NCBI GenBank assembly: GCA_934167135.1
Contig: CAKPKI010000017.1
Location: 1-21,655 of the forward strand
Reading direction: 5' to 3'
Length of the DNA: 21,655 bases
From: an uncultured Clostridia bacterium
GTDB taxonomy: Bacteria; Bacillota; Clostridia; TANB77; CAG-508
Shown here: one piece after another, positions 17,149 to 21,655 of the stretch
Layout: each line of letters opens with the position of its first letter
Numbering within the stretch: position 1 is the first letter of the stretch
Position numbers and translations under genes: made by a program
Notes under the pieces: model-generated
What the model was told of the DNA's origin: nothing
The model's input: only the letters and a program-made list of their open reading frames with translations
Databases searched by the model: none

Positions 17149-17475
17149 CTAACCCAGAATGCGAATCTTTATAAAATGCCCATCTAAAGATGAAAATCTC
17201 ATATTATCTGCTGAAATTAATATAAATTTCTTATAGTCTAAATCGTTTAAGACATTTTTAATATTTTTTTTAAGGGTTTCTGTACTAATTTCATCATAAC
17301 CTGGTAATAAACTTACTGTAACAATGAAATCTTTAGACACAGGCAATGTGTCATTTCCCTCAAATGCAACTTTTACAAGCTGTTTGATGATTTCTGTTTT
17401 ACATATTGACTCTGGACATGTATCCAGAGTTAAATATACATCTCGTAACCGTGAACATTTTTCATAAAAATTCAT
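17149..17475 (-). CDS. Unrecognised small soluble protein (108 residues)
   Basis: I do not recognise this family. The product is a compact 108-residue protein with no signal peptide or membrane helix. It starts MNFYEKCSRLRDVYLTLDT and has cysteines at 7, 19 and 24. The pattern suggests an alpha/beta fold with a helix (TEIIKQLVKVAFEG), a strand (FIVTVSLLPG), a helix (ETLKKNIKNVLNDL), a strand (KKFILISAD) and a final strand (HFIKIRILG). That it is a real gene is supported by a near-consensus promoter, a full-length Shine-Dalgarno six bases before the ATG and its own terminator. It lies between asnS and tsaE on the same strand. The expression signals suggest high output. No function is offered. 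Confidence 0.85.
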   Translation of the reverse strand: MNFYEKCSRLRDVYLTLDTCPESICKTEIIKQLVKVAFEGNDTLPVSKDFIVTVSLLPGYDEISTETLKKNIKNVLNDLDYKKFILISADNMRFSSLDGHFIKIRILG

Positions 17476-17481
17476 AATGTG

Positions 17482-17490
17482 ACCTCCTTA
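17482..17490 (-). promoter_or_regulatory. Full-length Shine-Dalgarno of the 108-residue protein gene
   Basis: On the - strand TAAGGAGGT lies six bases before the ATG at 17475. It is the longest match to the 16S rRNA tail noticed in the window and fixes this start. Confidence 0.85.
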
Positions 17491-17512
17491 GGTTGTATTT
17501 TTTAACGATAAT

Positions 17513-17541
17513 ATTGTATCATAAAAAAACACAAGAGTCAA
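17513..17541 (-). promoter_or_regulatory. Near-consensus promoter of the 108-residue protein gene
   Basis: On the - strand TTGACT (17536-17541), a 17-base spacer and TACAAT (17513-17518) are present, and a TGA before the -10 makes it an extended -10. The leader would be about 30 bases. Confidence 0.8.
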
Positions 17542-17588
17542 CATAAAAATGCCGTGCTTTTAAAATACTTTTTAGAATTAGTGTAAAA

Positions 17589-18977
17589 TTAAAAATCGCA
17601 ATTATTTGGTGTTCTAGGATAAGGGATAACATCTCTTATATTTTCTATACCAGTGATATACATAAGTAATCTTTCAAAACCTAAGCCAAAACCAGAATGA
17701 ACATTAGTACCAAACCTACGTAAATCTAGATACCAATATAGTGGTTCTGTAGCAATTCCCATTGTCTTCATACGCTCAACAAGTTTGTTATAATCTTCTT
17801 CTCTTTGAGAACCACCCATAATTTCTCCAGCACCAGGAACTTCTAGGTCAACGGCTGCAACTGTTTTTCCATCTGGATTAAGTTTCATGTAATAAGATTT
17901 AATATCTTTAGGCCAATTTTTAACAAAAACAGGACCATTAAAATATTCTGTAATATACTTTTCATGTTCTTTAGCCAAATCTTCACCATAATCAGGTTGG
18001 AATTCCCAATCTCTATCAGCCTTTTTTAAAATATCAATAGCATCTTTGTGGTCGATTCTTACAAATTCAGAATTTAATAAATTTGTTAATTTATTTTTTA
18101 ATCCTTTTTCAATAAATTTGTCACAAAAATCTATTTCTTCAGGACATTTATCCATAACCTCTTTTACAATATATTTTAGGCAATCTTCTTCAATATCCAT
18201 TAGTTCATTTAAATCACAGAAAGAAATTTCTGGTTCAATCATCCAAAACTCATTTGCATGTGTTTTTGTATTTGAATTTTCACTTCTTAAAGTTGGACCA
18301 AATGTGTAGATTTTTCCAAATGCAGAAGCAAAGGTTTCACCATGTAACTGTCCAGAACCAGTAATATAAGCTTTTCTACCAAATAAATCTTGAGAAAAAT
18401 CTGTTTCATTATCTTTTTTAGGTAAATCATTATCAAGATTTAAAGTCGTTAATTTAAACATTTCGGCAGAGCCCTCACAATCTGCACAAGTTATTATAGG
18501 TGTATGAACATATACATATCCACGTTCTTGAAAATATTCATGTATTGCAAATGCTACAACACTTCTAATTCTAAAAACAGCATTAAAAGTATTTGTTCTT
18601 GGACGAAGATGTGCAATTGTACGTAAATATTCAAAAGAATGTCTTTTCTTTTGAAGAGGATAATCTAAATCACATAAATCTTCAATAACAATTTCAGTTG
18701 CCTGAATCTCAAATGGTTGTTTTGCATTTTCTGTAATAACAAGTATTCCTGTAACTTTAATTGTTGAACTAATTGTAAGTTTTGCTATTTCTGCGAAATT
18801 TGATAATGTATCATTAAAAACAATTTGAACATTTTTGAAATAAGAACCATCATTTAGTTCAATAAATCCAAATGTTTTTGAATCTCTAACTGTTTTTACC
18901 CAGCCTTCTAGTGTAACTTCTTTATTTGAATAATCAGAAGTATTTTTAAATAAATCTTTTATTGTTAAATCTGTCAT
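17589..18977 (-). CDS. asnS: Asparaginyl-tRNA synthetase
   Basis: Class IIb synthetase that charges tRNA-Asn with asparagine. The 462 residues begin with an OB-fold anticodon-binding domain (TLEGWVKTVRDSKTFGFIEL, about residues 23-42). The catalytic core shows motif 2 (FGPTLRSENSNTKTHANEFW), GSGQLHGE and motif 3 with the C-terminal phrase GLGFERLLMYITGIENIRD and VIPYPRTPNNCDF. PRTPNN and the absence of the AspRS insertion support AsnRS over AspRS. The ATG is preceded by GGAAGG about 10 bases upstream. Only 50 bases of leader follow the probable start site, too short for a T-box riboswitch. No strong terminator follows the gene; a weak AT hairpin occurs near 17548-17565. Confidence 0.96.
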   Translation of the reverse strand: MTDLTIKDLFKNTSDYSNKEVTLEGWVKTVRDSKTFGFIELNDGSYFKNVQIVFNDTLSNFAEIAKLTISSTIKVTGILVITENAKQPFEIQATEIVIEDLCDLDYPLQKKRHSFEYLRTIAHLRPRTNTFNAVFRIRSVVAFAIHEYFQERGYVYVHTPIITCADCEGSAEMFKLTTLNLDNDLPKKDNETDFSQDLFGRKAYITGSGQLHGETFASAFGKIYTFGPTLRSENSNTKTHANEFWMIEPEISFCDLNELMDIEEDCLKYIVKEVMDKCPEEIDFCDKFIEKGLKNKLTNLLNSEFVRIDHKDAIDILKKADRDWEFQPDYGEDLAKEHEKYITEYFNGPVFVKNWPKDIKSYYMKLNPDGKTVAAVDLEVPGAGEIMGGSQREEDYNKLVERMKTMGIATEPLYWYLDLRRFGTNVHSGFGLGFERLLMYITGIENIRDVIPYPRTPNNCDF

Positions 18978-18997
18978 AAATAATCCATTCCTTCCTC

Positions 18998-19013
18998 ACC
19001 TATGTAAATAGGT
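18998..19013 (-). other. Small hairpin in the asnS leader
   Basis: A 6-bp perfect stem (18998-19003 with 19008-19013) closed by a four-base loop lies in the predicted asnS 5' leader, just before the Shine-Dalgarno. No T run follows, so it is not a terminator. It may protect the mRNA end or act as an operator; its role is unknown. Confidence 0.35.
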
Positions 19014-19015
19014 AC

Positions 19016-19044
19016 TTGATATTATTATGTAAAGATTATATAAT
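19016..19044 (+). promoter_or_regulatory. Promoter for the WG-repeat gene, distal
   Basis: TTGATA (19016-19021), a 17-base spacer and a perfect TATAAT (19039-19044) are present. The -10 shares bases with the -10 of the asnS promoter on the other strand. The leader would be about 90 bases. Confidence 0.6.
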
Positions 19045-19063
19045 ACTAAGTCAAAAAAAACAA
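19035..19063 (-). promoter_or_regulatory. Promoter for asnS
   Basis: On the - strand TTGTTT (19058-19063), a 17-base spacer and a perfect TATAAT (19035-19040) are present. The start would fall near 19028, giving a leader of about 50 bases. Confidence 0.6.
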
Positions 19064-19081
19064 GGAAAATGTGAAAATATA

Positions 19082-19110
19082 TTGAAAAAATACTATTAAA
19101 ATAGTAAAAT
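19082..19110 (+). promoter_or_regulatory. Possible proximal promoter for the WG-repeat gene
   Basis: TTGAAA (19082-19087), a 17-base spacer and TAAAAT (19105-19110) match the same two hexamers and spacing as the pth promoter. Such matches also arise by chance in AT-rich DNA, so this is a candidate only. Confidence 0.4.
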
Positions 19111-19140
19111 AAAAATAATAAAAAAGAAAGAGGTAGAAAT

Positions 19141-20538
19141 ATGTCTAAAAAATTAACCATAGCAATAGTGTCAATTATTGTAATAATAAGTTTAGCAATA
19201 TCAATATATATACCAAACAGGGATAAAATAACAGAAGAAAAAGAAGATACATCAAAAAAATATGAAATAATAGAAGAAAATGGAAAAAGTGGAGTAAAAG
19301 AAGGAGAAAATGTGATAATAGAACCACAATATGACCAAATTATTATTCCAAACGAACATAGAGATGTATTTTTATGTGAAAATGGAGAAGAAGCAAAATT
19401 CATAAATTCTCAAAAAGAAGAACTTTTTACAAATTATGATAATGTAGAGTTAATAGAATATGCTGAATCAAAATACGAAAAAAACATATTAAGATATGAA
19501 AAAAACGGTAAATATGGATTGCTAAATATTACAGGAAAAACAGTAACAGAAGCTAAATATGATGAATTAACAAGTCTAGAAGAAAAAGAAGGAGAAGTAT
19601 TAGTCAAAGAAAATGGCGAATATGGAATAATTGACGAAAAAGGGAATACAAAAATAAAAAATAAATATGATTCAATAAAATCAGATGGCTTCTATACAGA
19701 TGAAAATGGATATAAAAAGGCAGGATATATAGTTTGTGTAATCACAAACGATGGATATAGATACGGATATTACGACTCTGATGGAATTCAAGTATTAAGT
19801 GAAGACTATAATCAAATTACTAGATTAACACAAATAAAAAATGACATATATTTAATTGTAGCACAAAATGGTCAATATGGAGTTTATATAAACAATAGTA
19901 AAATAATAAATACTCAATATCAATCAATAGACTATAATTCAGATTTACAAATATTTATAGTTGAAAGAACCAAACAATATGGTGCAATAAATTTAAAAGG
20001 TGTAGAAATAATACCAACAGATTATAGTGAATTAACTGTAAATGGAATATATATTTATGGAACAAAAGAAGATGAGAAAAAAGTATTTGATTTAAATGGA
20101 AAAGTAGTAGATATACCATTTGACGAATATATAAATAGTACCACAAGTTCAAAATACTATATAAAAAATCAAAATGGTAAGTATACAATAATAAACTCTA
20201 ACTTTGAAGAACTAACAAAACAGAATTATCATTTTCTAGAATATGCATATGATAATTATTTTATTGCTACAAATGAACAAGACAGAGTAGGAGTTATAGA
20301 TACTGAAGAAAATGTAGTAGTAGATTTTGATTATGATTTAATACAACTAATAAAAGGAAAATCAATTTTTCAAGCAAGGAATTTTTCAACTGATAAAATC
20401 GATATATATGATGACAAATTTGATTTAGCATTAGAAATGAGCAATGCAAATATTGAAATTTTAGATGATGGAGTAAAAATCTATAATAATGAGCAAGTTA
20501 CTATATTAGATAATAAAGGAAAAGTTATCACAAAATAA
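19141..20538 (+). CDS. Membrane-anchored WG-repeat protein
   Basis: A 465-residue protein with an N-terminal membrane anchor or uncleaved signal (about residues 5-24) and the rest predicted outside the cell. The body is made of WG/KWG-type repeats, each a short beta pair with a G-x-Y-G-(L/I/V) core followed by an (I/N)-(D/K)-x-x-G turn. Clear copies are NGKYGLLNITG (122-132), NGEYGIIDEKG (158-168), YRYGYYDSDG (206-215), NGQYGVYI (243-250) and KQYGAINLKG (278-287). Degenerate copies lie near the start (NGKSGVKEG) and near the end (DRVGVIDTEE), about eight in all. The central tryptophan of the classical repeat is replaced by tyrosine. Such repeats probably form a propeller-like surface; the ligand is unknown. 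GAGG lies before the ATG. Confidence 0.85.
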   Translation: MSKKLTIAIVSIIVIISLAISIYIPNRDKITEEKEDTSKKYEIIEENGKSGVKEGENVIIEPQYDQIIIPNEHRDVFLCENGEEAKFINSQKEELFTNYDNVELIEYAESKYEKNILRYEKNGKYGLLNITGKTVTEAKYDELTSLEEKEGEVLVKENGEYGIIDEKGNTKIKNKYDSIKSDGFYTDENGYKKAGYIVCVITNDGYRYGYYDSDGIQVLSEDYNQITRLTQIKNDIYLIVAQNGQYGVYINNSKIINTQYQSIDYNSDLQIFIVERTKQYGAINLKGVEIIPTDYSELTVNGIYIYGTKEDEKKVFDLNGKVVDIPFDEYINSTTSSKYYIKNQNGKYTIINSNFEELTKQNYHFLEYAYDNYFIATNEQDRVGVIDTEENVVVDFDYDLIQLIKGKSIFQARNFSTDKIDIYDDKFDLALEMSNANIEILDDGVKIYNNEQVTILDNKGKVITK

Positions 20539-20605
20539 AGATTAGAAACATAAAAAATAGTAAATAATTCTTAGTAAGAATAATTTATTAGGAGGTTTCT
20601 ATTAT

Positions 20606-21457
20606 ATGAAAATTGGAATAGCATTGGCTGGTGGTGGAATAAGAGGAATTGCTCATGCAGGGGTATTAAAAGCCCTAGAAGACAATAATATAAAAGTTGA
20701 AGCAATAGGTGGAACAAGTGCTGGAAGCATTGTTGCCACCTTATATGCTATGGGGTACAAACCTTATTATATATATGTATTATTTAAAAAATATGCACAA
20801 AACATAATAAACATTGGAAATGCATCATTATTAAATGGATTCGGAAATTTATTGAAAAACAAAAAAGTTGGATTTTCAGGATTAAATGATGGAACAATGC
20901 TAGAAAAAATGTTTAATGAATTAGCATTAAGAAAAAGGGTAAGAGTAATAGCTGATATAAAAATGCCAATAGTTATATCAACAGTCGACATTGCTGAAGC
21001 CAAAGAATATATAATTACAAATTGTGCACCAAGAGATAATGATACTGATAATTTTATAACGGAAATAGGTGTAGGAAAAGCAATAAGAGCAAGTAGCAGT
21101 TTTCCAGCATTTTTCTGCCCATGTGAATACAAAAAACATATTTTTATGGATGGAGGAGTTTTGGACAATACACCAGTATTACCATTAAAACAAATTTATA
21201 ATAAAAAAATAATTTCTGTAAATTTTGAATCTGATCCTGTAGAAGAAAATTGTGATGTAATGGATATTATAATGAAAACACTTGATATTATGGGAAACAA
21301 AATTTCAGAAGAAAGTTTTAAGCAAAGTGATTTTGTTCTTACAGTGCCAACAGACAGAGCTGGTCTGTTTGATATAGAAAAATTAGACAAATGTTATAAA
21401 TTTGGATATGACACAGTAATTAAAAATATTGATAAAATCTATCAAAAGCTCACATAA
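20606..21457 (+). CDS. Patatin-like phospholipase family protein
   Basis: Serine hydrolase with a Ser-Asp dyad, expected to cleave acyl esters of phospholipids or other lipids. The 283 residues show the oxyanion-hole motif GGGIRG (9-14), the nucleophile elbow GTSAG (36-40, Ser38) and the catalytic Asp in DGGVLDNTP (Asp182), in the order typical of the RssA/YlbK bacterial group. No signal peptide is visible, so it is likely cytosolic or loosely membrane-bound. A strong GGAGG lies before the ATG, 67 bases after the WG-repeat gene and without an obvious terminator between. It is 52 bases before the cysteine desulfurase. The substrate is unknown. Confidence 0.92.
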   Translation: MKIGIALAGGGIRGIAHAGVLKALEDNNIKVEAIGGTSAGSIVATLYAMGYKPYYIYVLFKKYAQNIINIGNASLLNGFGNLLKNKKVGFSGLNDGTMLEKMFNELALRKRVRVIADIKMPIVISTVDIAEAKEYIITNCAPRDNDTDNFITEIGVGKAIRASSSFPAFFCPCEYKKHIFMDGGVLDNTPVLPLKQIYNKKIISVNFESDPVEENCDVMDIIMKTLDIMGNKISEESFKQSDFVLTVPTDRAGLFDIEKLDKCYKFGYDTVIKNIDKIYQKLT

Positions 21458-21509
21458 TTAAATACAAAGAATATAATATCTAAAGAACAAGGAAGGAAAA
21501 AAGAGTATT

Positions 21510-21655
21510 ATGGATATTATATATTTTGATAATAGTGCCACAACCAGAATAAAAACAGAAGTATTAAATGATATGATGCCATATCTAACAAAAGAATATG
21601 GAAATGCTTCATCATTATATTCTATTGGAAGAAAGGCAAAAAGAGCAATAGAAAA
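21510..21655 (+). CDS. Cysteine desulfurase (NifS/IscS family), 3' end missing
   Basis: Only the first 48 codons are in the window. YFDNSATTRIKTEVL followed by EYGNASSLYSIGRKAKRA is the standard N-terminus of class V aminotransferase cysteine desulfurases, which take sulfur from cysteine for Fe-S clusters, thiouridine or other sulfur pathways. The PLP lysine and active-site cysteine lie beyond the window. A GGAAGG is 13 bases before the ATG, a rather long spacing. In Bacillota this type of gene is often followed by thiI for tRNA 4-thiouridine, which would be a useful check on its role but cannot be seen here. Confidence 0.9.
   Translation, partial: MDIIYFDNSATTRIKTEVLNDMMPYLTKEYGNASSLYSIGRKAKRAIE

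Noticed and set aside
17548..17565. Terminator after asnS
   Set aside because: The inverted repeat is mostly A-T with two G-C pairs and a bulge; too weak to call.
18978..19028. T-box riboswitch upstream of asnS
   Set aside because: The predicted leader is only about 50 bases, with no conserved T-box sequence and no terminator/antiterminator pair.
20561..20590. Hairpin before the patatin gene as a terminator or RBS-masking element
   Set aside because: The repeat around TTCTT/AAGAA is short with a mismatch, has no T run and does not pair with the GGAGG.

Overview
The window is very AT-rich (A-rich coding strand, heavy use of ATA, AAA and TTA codons) with AGGAGG-type ribosome binding sites and sigma-A type promoters. 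Together with an asparaginyl-tRNA synthetase, an LCP wall ligase, TagF-type glycerophosphotransferase and a dipicolinate synthase subunit, this points to a low-GC Bacillota genome, most likely an endospore-forming member of Clostridia. The contig looks like metagenome or draft sequence, because two neighbouring genes carry single-base frameshifts. No rRNA, tRNA, CRISPR array or insertion sequence is visible, and no gene-free stretch exceeds 300 bases.

Region 1 (1-9051, + strand) is the 3' part of a surface polysaccharide operon: sugar aminotransferase (cut by the window edge), PglC/WcaJ-type initiating phosphoglycosyl transferase, two family 2 glycosyltransferases, a large protein fusing a CDP-glycerol glycerophosphotransferase to a Wzy-like polymerase, a Wzx-type flippase and an LCP ligase. 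Three junctions overlap by 4 to 8 bases. A Rho-independent terminator closes the unit. The reading is: make an amino sugar, load it onto undecaprenyl phosphate, extend it, add glycerol phosphate, flip, polymerise, attach to peptidoglycan.

Region 2 (9121-16653, + strand) starts at a clear promoter and runs through pth, a short RNase E/G, rimO, an unrecognised charged protein (frameshifted), a membrane-anchored TPR protein (frameshifted), dpaA and uppP. Gaps are 12 to 49 bases, so it may be one operon mixing translation, RNA processing, sporulation and lipid-carrier recycling. It ends at a hairpin that also terminates the opposing gene.

Region 3 (16631-19063, - strand) holds asnS, a 108-residue unknown protein with a near-consensus promoter and full-length Shine-Dalgarno, and tsaE. 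The tsaE promoter lies inside the terminator of the unknown gene.

Region 4 (19016-21655, + strand) diverges from asnS through overlapping promoters. It encodes a membrane-anchored WG-repeat protein, a patatin-like phospholipase and the start of a cysteine desulfurase cut by the window end.
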